Shown in pieces: positions 1 through 6,545 of a stretch of 8,488 nucleotides of DNA. The notes under the pieces were generated by a model. It made no database searches and was not told the origin of the DNA. It saw only the letters and a list, made by a program, of their open reading frames with translations. Origin of the DNA: an uncultured Actinomyces sp. (GTDB lineage: Bacteria; Actinomycetota; Actinomycetes; Actinomycetales; Actinomycetaceae); assembly GCA_938028585.1 (NCBI GenBank), contig CALIZH010000021.1:1-8488 (forward strand). The letters run 5' to 3'. Numbering within the stretch: position 1 is the first letter of the stretch; every line of letters starts with the position of its first letter. Position numbers and translations under genes: made by a program.

Positions 1-122
1 GCCTGTACCTGGGCGTCCACTGGGTGACCGACGTGATTGGCGGCTTCAGCGTGGGTCTGGGCTCGTCGATGATCTTGGCGCCGTTCATGATTGGACCTAA
101 CGCCCTGAAGTTGTTCCGCTAG
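1..122 (+). CDS. PAP2-family phosphatase, C-terminal end (partial)
   Basis: The window opens inside a reading frame (first full codon at 3) that encodes 39 residues and stops at TAG 120-122. It contains LYLGVHWVTDVIGGFSVGLG, matching the last conserved motif of type 2 phosphatidic acid phosphatases: the catalytic His lies in GVHW and the supporting Asp in TDV. The residues after it (about 15-30) are hydrophobic and would form the last membrane helix. Members of this family remove phosphate from lipid phosphates such as phosphatidate or undecaprenyl diphosphate at the membrane. The N-terminal part and the first two motifs lie upstream of the window, so substrate and exact subfamily cannot be told. 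A strong hairpin follows 21 nt after the stop. Confidence 0.82.
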   Translation, partial: LYLGVHWVTDVIGGFSVGLGSSMILAPFMIGPNALKLFR

Positions 123-143
123 TTATCGGAACTCAATTGTTGC

Positions 144-179
144 CGGGAGCGCCCGGGGCCGTGCCCCCGGGCGCTCCCG
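144..179 (+). terminator. GC-rich hairpin terminator after the PAP2 gene
   Basis: A perfect 15-bp stem (144-158 paired with 165-179) closes a 6-nt loop, starting 21 nt after the phosphatase stop. The stem is almost all G and C. No T-run follows, a form common for terminators in high-GC actinobacteria. Being symmetrical, it could also act on the minus strand, but no minus-strand gene is seen to end here. Confidence 0.7.
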
Positions 180-565
180 TATGCGCTGCATCCCGTTGGG
201 TCCCGCGAGAGCCACGCCCGGGATGTTGGTGCCGAATGCGACAGCGTGGGTACCGTTGCCCTGTCCGATAACGGAGTAGCTGCCGCGTCATGCGCTTCGT
301 AATTTCGCCACTGCGGGTCAGTTTTCACACGCTTGCAGTTGTTCAACAAGCAATCTTCCACACGGTTTATACACAACTGTGCACAGAGCTGTGGACAAAT
401 GTGTTTAATTGGAGCCGATGATGGGCTTTTCGGATCATACTTGCGTCCGAGCGTGACAAGGATTTCGTGCATAACCGGCTGGTCGGACAAACGGTGCGCA
501 CCGGTACGAAAGACAGTGATCAGTCGCTGTGATTCTGTGATGCTCCCACATCGTCACACATGAGA
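180..565. other. Non-coding stretch between the phosphatase and the island
   Basis: I see no convincing gene in these 386 bases. It holds the DnaA-box-like cluster described separately, a 10-bp palindrome GGTGCGCACC (493-502) and a tandem pair of CTGTGAT separated by one base (527-533 and 535-541). The 123-codon minus-strand frame crossing it runs through the terminator hairpin and has no recognisable motifs, so it is not called. Any promoter for a plus-strand transcript is not obvious. Confidence 0.5.
354..398. promoter_or_regulatory. DnaA-box-like cluster
   Basis: TTATACACA (367-375) differs by one base from the classical box TTATCCACA. TGTGGACAA (390-398) is the exact reverse complement of the actinobacterial box TTGTCCACA. 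The two face each other across 14 bp, and the perfect palindrome CTGTGCACAG (377-386) lies between them. A weaker copy, TCTTCCACA (354-362), lies just to the left with two mismatches. The same box-spacer-box appearance, with a TGTGCACA core, is common at replication origins and dnaA promoters. No dnaA or dnaN gene is visible, so this may be a DnaA-titrating or regulatory site, an origin fragment, or chance. Confidence 0.45.
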
Positions 566-603
566 AGGAACCTGCAACCATCAGCTTGCAGGTGAAACGT
601 GGA
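566..603 (+). repeat. Left direct repeat of the ietAS island (candidate att site)
   Basis: Bases 577-603 (starting ACCATCAGCT, ending GAAACGTGGA) recur exactly at 5279-5305, in the same orientation and 4,702 bp apart. The match continues imperfectly to the left, to 566 (4 more mismatches and 6 matches beyond the one at 576). Together with its outer flank this copy forms an inverted repeat CCTGCAA (571-577) / TTGCAGG (586-592) across 8 bp. The corresponding left arm at the other copy is degenerate. Confidence 0.75.
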
Positions 604-840
604 GGCAACGTGACAGTACTTTGACCTTGCTCCAGCTCTACAGTTGGCGATTTCGTCGCATCAGGCGATCCGTCGTCAGCGCAGGTCAGCCCCGGCTCTT
701 TTCACGGCCATTGCCGCGACCAGTTCTACGATTGACGACGGCGATACTGGACGAAGCAGAGCATCCCTACAAGAACGGCGAGACTCTGCGGGTGATCGGC
801 GGGTGATCTGGGCGCGAGTCGGCAGCCTCTCGCTGAGTGA
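604..840. other. Decayed sequence at the left island end, no gene recognised
   Basis: Plus-strand frames here are short and resemble nothing I can name. The most protein-like stretch is LTTAILDEAEHPYKNGE near 735-785 on the plus strand, which stops at TGA 804-806. Given the helix-turn-helix remnant directly downstream on the same strand, this may be older debris of the same lost gene, but I could not align it with any family. Confidence 0.3.
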
Positions 841-1028
841 TTGCGAGAGCGAGGTGTGCGGTTGCGCGATAAGAAACCATCATCTGAGCAGGTTCGCGAG
901 ATGTGCCTGCGCTATAAGCAGGGCGAGTCGCTGGCCAGCGGTTGACGAGCGGATAGGTTTCAACTGTCAGGCTGCAGTTACTCTGTGAGGGTATCGCGCT
1001 TCGTGATCCGCATGGGCGGGAGCGGTAG
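841..1028 (+). pseudogene. Helix-turn-helix remnant, probably the C-terminus of a lost recombinase
   Basis: One frame (from about 868) reads KKPSSEQVREMCLRYKQGES, then LASG, and hits TGA at 943-945. Beyond the stop it reads ADRF (949-960). The sequence then continues in another frame as VSTVRLQLLCEGIALRDP, followed by HGRER and TAG at 1026-1028. Joined, the pieces give the layout of a Hin/resolvase-type helix-turn-helix: first helix 'EQVREM...Y..GESLA', second helix 'ADRF.VST', recognition helix, then a short basic tail as found at the C-terminus of many actinobacterial serine recombinases and small helix-turn-helix proteins. One nonsense codon and at least one frameshift make it a pseudogene. 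No start codon or catalytic domain is attached. It lies about 240 bp inside the left repeat and about 110 bp beyond the convergent ietS stop. Confidence 0.55.
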
Positions 1029-1139
1029 AAGTTCAGCCCAAAATAGCGCAAAATCGACCAGTCAAAGGGCCTTTGCCCGACTTCTTCTGGAGTCGCTACC
1101 CTCAACCGCAGAATTGCGTGCACGGCGAACGCTTGGTTG

Positions 1140-3752
1140 TTAGCTCCGCACACGCTCCCGGGCGCGTTGACGCGTCTGCTGGCGGAGTCTCGCTCGAACT
1201 TCATCGTGAATAGTAGTCGAGATTTCCTCAGCCGTTTCAACAGAAACGACAAGGGCGTAGCGGACGCTCTTTTTCTTGGGAAGGTGTTGGGCGTCGTCCA
1301 TGCACTCGACGCGTATTGGAAACGTATCGCCATCCGCGAAGGTCATTGCCCGTGAACCTTGAACGATCTCGTGTTGGAGGCTTCCACGCCTGACAGTGAA
1401 ATGCTCTCCTTCTATCCGATCCCCCGCCGCGAGCTTCGTATCCGGGGTATCGAAGTAGACCTTGGCCCCACGATAACGCGTGAGCTGTCCCACCGTAGGT
1501 ACCGCGTACGCGAGAGTGATGGTGAAGCGGTGCCATGCCGCTCGCGACCTCAGCGATGGCGGAAGCGGAAGCTCGTACGTGTGTCGCTGGTCTCCACCGA
1601 TGCGGCCACCCGCGACCAACACGGCACGATTGGTGGCGGCTACTCCGAGACGGGAGGTATCGAGTTTACCGTATCCGAGCAGCGCCGACAGCTTGCGGCG
1701 AGCATCTCGCCCGGGGATACCGAGATCACTGCGAAGTTGAGCTTCCCATGCGCCCCAGCTGCTCGCGTGCGTGAGGAGAGCTCGTACCAGAAGCGGATGA
1801 TATTCCGGACCCGGCAGTGGCGAGTCTTCTTCATCATCAATGCCAGCTTCGAGAATGTCGAACAGGCGACTTGCTTCACGCGTGACCAGTGCTGTGGCAT
1901 TGCTAGTGCCGAAGGTGAAGGCTGTACGGTTCGTCGCGCCACCACTCCCCGGTGCTGCGACTTGGAGGCCGGGGCCAGTCTGAGCGGTGTGGGCCAGTTC
2001 GAGGTCCACCAGGTCCTCGCCGGGCACAAGAACGGGTCGGCGGTAGAGTGCCCGCCCCCCCATGTGGTGAAGGTCAGGCTTGATAGAACGATCAACACCC
2101 GGGCCTGTTGCGCCGTAGTACGCAGGTGCTCCTGGATTTGTGATATCCCATACCGCATCGGAGACCTCGGTGTCGCCCAGCCCGTCGTCGTGCGTAGCAC
2201 CGACCGTTAGCGCATTGAGTGCGTCGCCGGGAGGCAAGATTCCCTTCAAGATGCTTTTCTCGTAAACCTCCCGGGTTGCCGCTTGTCGCGCCGTCTCCAG
2301 CGTATTTGCTGAGGTTGCGGGAATCGTGATGGGGGCAGTGTGATTACCAGCGCTAACAATGAAAAGGAGGTTGTAGGTGTGTGCCAACCAATCCAGTAAG
2401 CGACCAACAGGACTCATTTGGCGAGTAAGAGCCCGGGCCTGAGCTCCGATGGAGAGATTGACGATTCGGACGCTGGGAGCAGTGGCCTCCCGGCCGTCTT
2501 CGCCCTCCTGGATACGGCGAATCGCTCGATGCAGCAGGTCGGGAAATAGTCGCTCCGGATCGACCTGTTCATTGGTTGGGGACAGTTCGTGCGGCCTCAT
2601 GATCGGTCGCACGTATAGTGGACGATCTAACGGCTCACCGGGCGCCGAAAGATCGCCATGGATGATGAGCGAAGCCATGGCAGTGCCGTGGTTACGAGCA
2701 GCATTTGGATAGCCGTTACCGAAGTCCTCCGGATCATCGATGATGAGTCGACCAGCCAATGCATCATGGTTTTGGAAGGGTAATCCATCCAAGAGCGCGA
2801 CCCGAGGCAAACCTTGAACGCGCTCACCTACGGGCAATCGCACCTCGGCCACAGGATCTGTGGTTGCCGGGGCGATGGTCATGGGGGTGAATGGGCTGAC
2901 GAACATCACATCGTCAGAGGTGAGCAAGCGGATTGCCGCGGCCCCATTCCTTAGCACCGCGCGCACCTGCTGTATCGGCAGTTCGGCAAGAAGAGCGTGA
3001 TAGGTGATATCTCGGATCTGCGAACGATCCAGGATACGACCACCGCTCGCAGCAATAACCCGCTCCACATGCAACTCCGCCGCATCTCGTTGCGAACGGT
3101 CCCGCCTATACCAAAGCTCTACTTCGACTTTCACGGTGCTAAGCGACTGGCCGATCATGTCGAGGGTCTCCTGCCAGCGCTCGCGAAGACCGGTCTCTCG
3201 GATCCGATCCTCTGGCCCCCACCGTCTAATCGATGTCAACTGATGGAATGCGTCCTTGAACTTGCCGAGCCCATGTTCAAACTTAGCGGACGGGTCTGCT
3301 TGCCACAGCTTGAAAAGTCGAAGGAGTTCGTCGATCGCTCTCGAGCTCGACATCACCATGTACAGAGAGTGCTGCACCGGCTTTTCTGTGCGACCAGCCT
3401 TACGTTCGGTCATGTGGAAATCGTCATCCGGATCGGCACGATCTCCCAGGAGCTGGGATACGAACTCAAATCCGTCGATCTTGTCAATCGCGTTCTGGAA
3501 ATCCTTAACCGTACCGGCCAGGTCGAACACAACGACCAGCGCGGGGTCCACCTCATCCGGTGTGGTTTCGGCAAGGCGCACCCGCTCAGCATCAAAAGCA
3601 GCAGTGAGTTCTCTAAACTGAGGAGCGAGACGCGCGCCTTGTCGGCCAGAGCCTGGTTTAGAAAGTCGCGGCATGTCACGCCGACGTTGTGAGGGCCGAG
3701 CATCGACGACTGGCGGTGCGAATGCCAGGAGCGGCCTGTCCTCGGCAGTCAC
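1140..3752 (-). CDS. ietS: IetS-like subtilisin-family (S8) serine protease
   Basis: This 870-residue protein carries a full S8 protease core: catalytic Asp322 (VALLDGLPF), His355 (NHGTAMASL), oxyanion-hole Asn470 (VSAGNH) and nucleophile Ser617 (FGTSNATAL, with Leu where many subtilases have Pro). GYGKLD at 692-697 is the usual core end motif. Residues 1 to about 310 form a long N-terminal region without signal peptide or membrane segment (VVVFDLAG near 74-81, VEVELWYRR near 209-217). Residues about 720-870 form a beta-rich C-terminal region with a basic tail. Absence of a secretion signal points to a cytoplasmic protease. It starts at GTG 3752, whose GTGA overlaps the stop of the ATPase gene by 4 nt, implying translational coupling; an ATG 26 codons later is an alternative. 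By family knowledge, IetS is the protease (toxic/effector) partner of the AAA ATPase IetA in plasmid-stability and antiphage modules. Its substrate is unknown. The pair assignment rests on motifs and gene order. Confidence 0.88.
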   Translation of the reverse strand: MTAEDRPLLAFAPPVVDARPSQRRRDMPRLSKPGSGRQGARLAPQFRELTAAFDAERVRLAETTPDEVDPALVVVFDLAGTVKDFQNAIDKIDGFEFVSQLLGDRADPDDDFHMTERKAGRTEKPVQHSLYMVMSSSRAIDELLRLFKLWQADPSAKFEHGLGKFKDAFHQLTSIRRWGPEDRIRETGLRERWQETLDMIGQSLSTVKVEVELWYRRDRSQRDAAELHVERVIAASGGRILDRSQIRDITYHALLAELPIQQVRAVLRNGAAAIRLLTSDDVMFVSPFTPMTIAPATTDPVAEVRLPVGERVQGLPRVALLDGLPFQNHDALAGRLIIDDPEDFGNGYPNAARNHGTAMASLIIHGDLSAPGEPLDRPLYVRPIMRPHELSPTNEQVDPERLFPDLLHRAIRRIQEGEDGREATAPSVRIVNLSIGAQARALTRQMSPVGRLLDWLAHTYNLLFIVSAGNHTAPITIPATSANTLETARQAATREVYEKSILKGILPPGDALNALTVGATHDDGLGDTEVSDAVWDITNPGAPAYYGATGPGVDRSIKPDLHHMGGRALYRRPVLVPGEDLVDLELAHTAQTGPGLQVAAPGSGGATNRTAFTFGTSNATALVTREASRLFDILEAGIDDEEDSPLPGPEYHPLLVRALLTHASSWGAWEAQLRSDLGIPGRDARRKLSALLGYGKLDTSRLGVAATNRAVLVAGGRIGGDQRHTYELPLPPSLRSRAAWHRFTITLAYAVPTVGQLTRYRGAKVYFDTPDTKLAAGDRIEGEHFTVRRGSLQHEIVQGSRAMTFADGDTFPIRVECMDDAQHLPKKKSVRYALVVSVETAEEISTTIHDEVRARLRQQTRQRARERVRS

Positions 3753-4705
3753 TCCGTTGCCTGACCGCGCCGATGCTCAAGCCGCTCTTTGACTATCTGG
3801 CGTATGTTACTTTCCGGGAGCTCCAAAATTGCGCGACGCCGAACATCAAGGGCGAACTCTTCCAACTCCGCATAACTTGCCCCGGCGAGCTTATCCGCCA
3901 GCGTGCGGGGGGCCAATCCGAGATCGCCACCAAGACGAGCAGCGAGCCGTTCAAGAAACTGCGTCGCTTGGGCACGGCCAGGCGCGGCGAGTTCGGTACG
4001 AATCTGGAATCGACGCCACGCCGCGCGATCGAGAAGTTCGCTGTGGTTAGTAGCACCGATAAAAATCACATGTGCTGGAAGACGGTCAACTTGGAGGAGC
4101 AACGTGGAAACAACTCGTTTGATCTCTCCGGTCTCGTGCTCGTCAGATCGCTCTTTGGCGATAGTGTCTAGTTCATCGAAAAACAGGACGCATCGGCGAG
4201 TACGAGCGAACTCGAAAGCACTATCGAGTCTGGCGGCAGTCTCCCCTAGGAAACTCGACACAACACTTTCGTAACGCACGACGTAGAACGGAAGCATCAA
4301 CTCAGCAGCGATGGCCTCAGCCACACTGGTCTTCCCGTTGCCCGGAGGTCCGGACAACAGAAGACGGTTACGTGGCTCAATCCCGTAGCTGCGCAGCAGT
4401 TCAGCACGCTTCTGCTCTTCGACGAGTTCTGTCAAGACTCGGCGCGGTATCTGCGCCAACTCGATATCGCTCAGACGACGGCTCGGAACGATCTCCTGTA
4501 CCAGGTCGCGAATCGCCGCTGAGTAATCGTCGCGTACGTGACTCTGGCCGGTCGTCGTGATGAGTTCCGAGAGGCGGTCGGCTACCAAGTGGTGCTGATT
4601 GGCACGTTCCTCGGCTATGACCGACTCAACCAGAACCCGGAAGCGGTCTCGATCACCTCGGCGCTCCGCTTCGACGAGATCGAGGAGCAGGTCTGCTCGC
4701 GCCAT
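3749..4705 (-). CDS. ietA: IetA-like AAA+ ATPase
   Basis: This 318-residue AAA+ protein has a helical N-terminal region (about 1-85) and one ATPase module: Walker A GPPGNGKT (119-126), a pore-loop-like segment after VVRYES (about 145-156), Walker B VLFFDELD (173-180, Asp177/Glu178), sensor 1 Asn220 in GATN, arginine-finger candidates in DRAAWRRF (226-233), and a C-terminal lid with ASYAELEEF (276-284). The core resembles single-module AAA proteins of the FtsH/spastin type, though no protease or membrane segment is fused. ATG 4705 is preceded by a strong Shine-Dalgarno sequence at 6 nt. It is the first gene of a two-gene operon with the S8 protease. In described IetAS modules the ATPase is the antitoxin or controlling partner of the protease, probably remodelling or delivering proteins to it. 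A -10-like GATAAT lies at 4738-4733 without a convincing -35, so the promoter is unsure. Confidence 0.92.
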   Translation of the reverse strand: MARADLLLDLVEAERRGDRDRFRVLVESVIAEERANQHHLVADRLSELITTTGQSHVRDDYSAAIRDLVQEIVPSRRLSDIELAQIPRRVLTELVEEQKRAELLRSYGIEPRNRLLLSGPPGNGKTSVAEAIAAELMLPFYVVRYESVVSSFLGETAARLDSAFEFARTRRCVLFFDELDTIAKERSDEHETGEIKRVVSTLLLQVDRLPAHVIFIGATNHSELLDRAAWRRFQIRTELAAPGRAQATQFLERLAARLGGDLGLAPRTLADKLAGASYAELEEFALDVRRRAILELPESNIRQIVKERLEHRRGQATE

Positions 4706-4711
4706 ATCCCG

Positions 4712-4719
4712 CCTCCCCT
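4712..4719 (-). promoter_or_regulatory. Strong ribosome binding site of ietA
   Basis: On the minus strand AGGGGAGG lies 6 nt (CGGGAT) before ATG 4705. It is the best Shine-Dalgarno match near the operon and fixes the ietA start. The downstream ietS has only a weak ACGGA before its GTG and depends on the overlap with ietA. Confidence 0.7.
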
Positions 4720-4875
4720 ATAATTTTGCGCCATTATCTGTAGCCGTTAGTCTATCATGGACGGTCCTGAGGCTACCGATCCACGCCGACATCCGCGTGC
4801 AATGCGACCTATCCCGCTTCGTCCTGCTTCGAGTTGACAACGGAACTGCATCTCCGAGCACAAACCAGCCTGGGC

Positions 4876-5207
4876 TCAGTTGGAAAGTCGGTGGCCGGAG
4901 GCCGAGGTGCGTTCCTTGGTGACGTGGATATCGACTCCCTCATCATGGAGCTGCTGGACGACTGCGACGTGATCGGCGTACTTGGAGCCAAGTCGAGCGA
5001 GATCGGCGACGATGAGCACAGTCACGTCCTCCCACTCGGCAGCATCGAGCATGTGATGCACGCCGTGGGTGCTGAACCCGACACCGATGAAGATCTCGGT
5101 AACAGCCGGGCCGTGCTCGTCGTCGTAGCGACGGCAGTCGGCTTCTTGCTGCTCCCCATCCAAGTCGGCTTCTCTACCGCGCTCTACCGGTAGGTGACGG
5201 CCCTCAT
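4876..5207 (-). pseudogene. Truncated serine recombinase (resolvase domain) remnant
   Basis: On the minus strand a start ATG (5207-5205), preceded by GGAGG (5218-5214) at 6 nt, opens MRAVTYR, then TAG (5186-5184), then Ser: the Y-x-R-x-S pattern holding the catalytic serine of serine recombinases, with a stop where the variable residue should be. A frameshift follows. In the other frame the domain continues as READLDGEQQEADCRRY, DDEHG, GVGFSTHG, VTVLIVADLARLGSKYADH, then VVQQLHDEGVDIHV, matching the order of conserved blocks in the resolvase catalytic domain (Q..dCr.y...G, GfSg, DLaRL.R...d...L...Gv). It stops at 4876 after about 110 codons. The remainder of a recombinase (DNA-binding part) is missing, and the ietA promoter region follows. 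The gene is dead. Large or small recombinase subclass cannot be decided. Confidence 0.65.
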
Positions 5208-5267
5208 GACGCACCTCCGGGCACAACCTGGAGAGCTTACGCATCCACAGTATTGAGCCTCACATGC

Positions 5268-5305
5268 AAGAAACAGCGACCATCAGCTTGCAGGTGAAAC
5301 GTGGA
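5268..5305 (+). repeat. Right direct repeat of the ietAS island (candidate att site)
   Basis: This is the second copy of the exact 27-bp repeat (5279-5305), with weaker similarity leftwards to 5268. With its outer (right) flank it forms an inverted repeat GCAGGT (5290-5295) / ACCTGC (5305-5310) over 9 bp, a match missing at the left copy. A separate small hairpin, AAGGTT-GAG-AACCTT (5316-5330), stands 10 bp further right. Confidence 0.75.
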
Positions 5306-5323
5306 CCTGCGTAGAAAGGTTGA

Positions 5324-5479
5324 GAACCTTGGCTCGGCCGCGCAAACCTCTTGTTCGTGCTGGTCGCGATGGGTCTCTCGGATATCGAAGCGGTCTCTAG
5401 AATCCTGCGTTGTGGACTCTCATCGCGAGTCTGTTTGCTCACCACCCGCACTGCCGAGCGCACCATGATCTCGCGTTAA
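5324..5479 (+). pseudogene. Short remnant resembling a response-regulator receiver domain
   Basis: A 51-codon open stretch between TGA 5321-5323 and TAA 5477-5479 reads NLLFVLVAMGLSDIEAVSRI followed by LRCGLSSRVCLLTTRTAER. This resembles the middle of a receiver domain as in NarL-type regulators ('DLVLVDVRMP..GIEAVRRI......SRVLLLTT'), with Leu in place of the phosphoaccepting Asp and Met-Gly for Met-Pro. Neither the N-terminal acidic pair nor the Lys motif nor a DNA-binding domain is visible. It could be gene debris or chance; the resemblance is suggestive only. The rest of 5306-5531 holds no recognisable gene. Confidence 0.22.
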
Positions 5480-5531
5480 GTGTGCCGGCTGGTGTCTGTG
5501 ATGTCAGCGGGGTGCTCGACCTGATTGTCGC

Positions 5532-6446
5532 TCACACCTCGTTGTTGCGTGCGGCCGCGCGCCGGCCCCAGTGGGTGAGTCTGCGCACGACGGGTGACAC
5601 GCTAAGCTTCGATCCCTTGACTGGCATCGTATTTCCCGTCGCCCTGGGCAGAAACCTGTTGGCGATCCCCATCACCCGGGTCGTAGTGCCCGGCATGAGG
5701 CCGCGCACCCGATACGCCATCCACGCCAGCGGAGTGATAGTCACCAAAGGCTTCCCCGCCAAGACACCATCGACCATGCGCCGAGCGGCCCGCGTGGAGT
5801 TAGCCGAGATCAAAGGCGCTGAGGCTGCCACGCTAAACCAATTGTGTTCGGCAGTGGCGTTGCCGATAAAGGCGGCCTGGTCGTGGGAACCGGTGCGCAT
5901 GAGTCCGGGAACGATGCTCGTCGCCGTCACACCGGTGCCCACCAACTCAGCGGCCAGCCCGTCAGTGAAGCCCAGAGCTGCGAACTTGGCTGTGGAGTAT
6001 GGCAGGAGATGAGGCGGGCTCACGACACCGCCCACGGAGGCGACCACGCCGATGTGTCCACGACGACGCTCCCGCATCGACGGAAGAACGCTCCACGCCA
6101 CGTTGATGGGCCCCTTGGCCATGATGTCGAGCGCTTGATCGAAGTGCTCCAATTCTACGTCTGCGGCAGGCCCCACCTGAATGATGCCAGCCACGTGAAT
6201 CGCCACCTCGATGGGGCCATAGCCATTCGAAATCTCGTTGACCACGCGCTGCACGCCCTCGCGGTCAGTGACGTCCATGACATGGATGGATACACGTTCC
6301 TTGAACTCGGACGCTGCACGCTGTAGAGCAGCCTCGTCACGGGCGCACAGGGCGACGTGATGGCCACGTCGATGAAGCTGCCGAGCAATCTCCAGTCCGA
6401 GGCCACGCGAACCGCCAGCAACAAGCGCAACGGGCACGACGGTCAT
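5532..6446 (-). CDS. Classical SDR-family NAD(P)-dependent oxidoreductase
   Basis: This 304-residue protein has a Rossmann fold with cofactor motif AGGSRGLG (10-17, GxxxGxG), MDVTD (57-61) for the adenine ring, HVAG (84-87) replacing the usual NNAG, active-site Asn115, Ser137 (VVASVGG), Tyr150 and Lys154 (PYSTAK), and IVPG (178-181) after the last core strand. All four catalytic residues are present, so it should be active; the substrate is unknown. The C-terminal 70 residues include a hydrophobic stretch and a basic tail. ATG 6446 is chosen because it is preceded by an AGAGGGG-type ribosome binding site and begins directly before the first beta strand (VPVALVAGG). The frame stays open upstream to 6674, but that part belongs to a different, decayed NAD(P)-binding gene. 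It is transcribed away from the photolyase gene. Domain assignment is secure, function is not. Confidence 0.9.
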   Translation of the reverse strand: MTVVPVALVAGGSRGLGLEIARQLHRRGHHVALCARDEAALQRAASEFKERVSIHVMDVTDREGVQRVVNEISNGYGPIEVAIHVAGIIQVGPAADVELEHFDQALDIMAKGPINVAWSVLPSMRERRRGHIGVVASVGGVVSPPHLLPYSTAKFAALGFTDGLAAELVGTGVTATSIVPGLMRTGSHDQAAFIGNATAEHNWFSVAASAPLISANSTRAARRMVDGVLAGKPLVTITPLAWMAYRVRGLMPGTTTRVMGIANRFLPRATGNTMPVKGSKLSVSPVVRRLTHWGRRAAARNNEV

Positions 6447-6545
6447 CAGGGGTCCCCTCTCTGTTGTGCTATGGAACTCAGGACCATCCTCATGGTGCCA
6501 TCGTCGAGACCAAAGTTGATCCAAGCTACCACACCTGTGACTCGG

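Larger units (their letters stand above)
566..5305. mobile_element. Putative integrated island carrying ietAS, bounded by 27-bp direct repeats
   Basis: The segment is delimited by the direct repeats at 577-603 and 5279-5305. It holds one intact operon (AAA ATPase plus subtilase) and, next to each end, remnants resembling parts of serine recombinases: a catalytic-domain remnant on the right and a helix-turn-helix remnant on the left. Terminal repeats, recombinase debris and a single cargo operon are what a small integrated element looks like after losing its mobility. No intact integrase or transposase remains, and no inverted terminal repeats of an insertion sequence were found. The element model is an inference. 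The repeats could instead belong to a dispersed intergenic repeat family. Confidence 0.5.

Noticed and set aside
119..490. 123-codon minus-strand frame beginning MSDQPVMHE
   Set aside because: It runs through the terminator hairpin and the DnaA-box cluster and shows no family resemblance.
1063..1075. Short inverted repeat CAAAGGGCCTTTG beyond the ietS stop as a terminator
   Set aside because: Only a 5-bp stem with a 3-nt loop, 65 bp from the stop and without a T-run; too weak to call.
767..1333. 188-codon minus-strand frame
   Set aside because: It overlaps the end of ietS in another frame and is antisense to the helix-turn-helix remnant; sequence is not protein-like.
1359..2210. 283-codon open frame on the plus strand
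   Set aside because: It lies entirely antisense to the catalytic region of the S8 protease, whose motifs are unmistakable; the plus-strand product has no motif.
2997..3692. 231-codon plus-strand open frame
   Set aside because: It is antisense to the N-terminal region of the protease and has no ribosome binding site or recognisable domain; typical shadow in GC-rich DNA.
566..5305. CRISPR array
   Set aside because: Only two repeat copies exist, 4.7 kb apart, with genes between them; there is no regular spacing.
5410..6012. 200-codon plus-strand frame
   Set aside because: It is mostly antisense to the SDR gene, whose cofactor and catalytic motifs fix the true strand.
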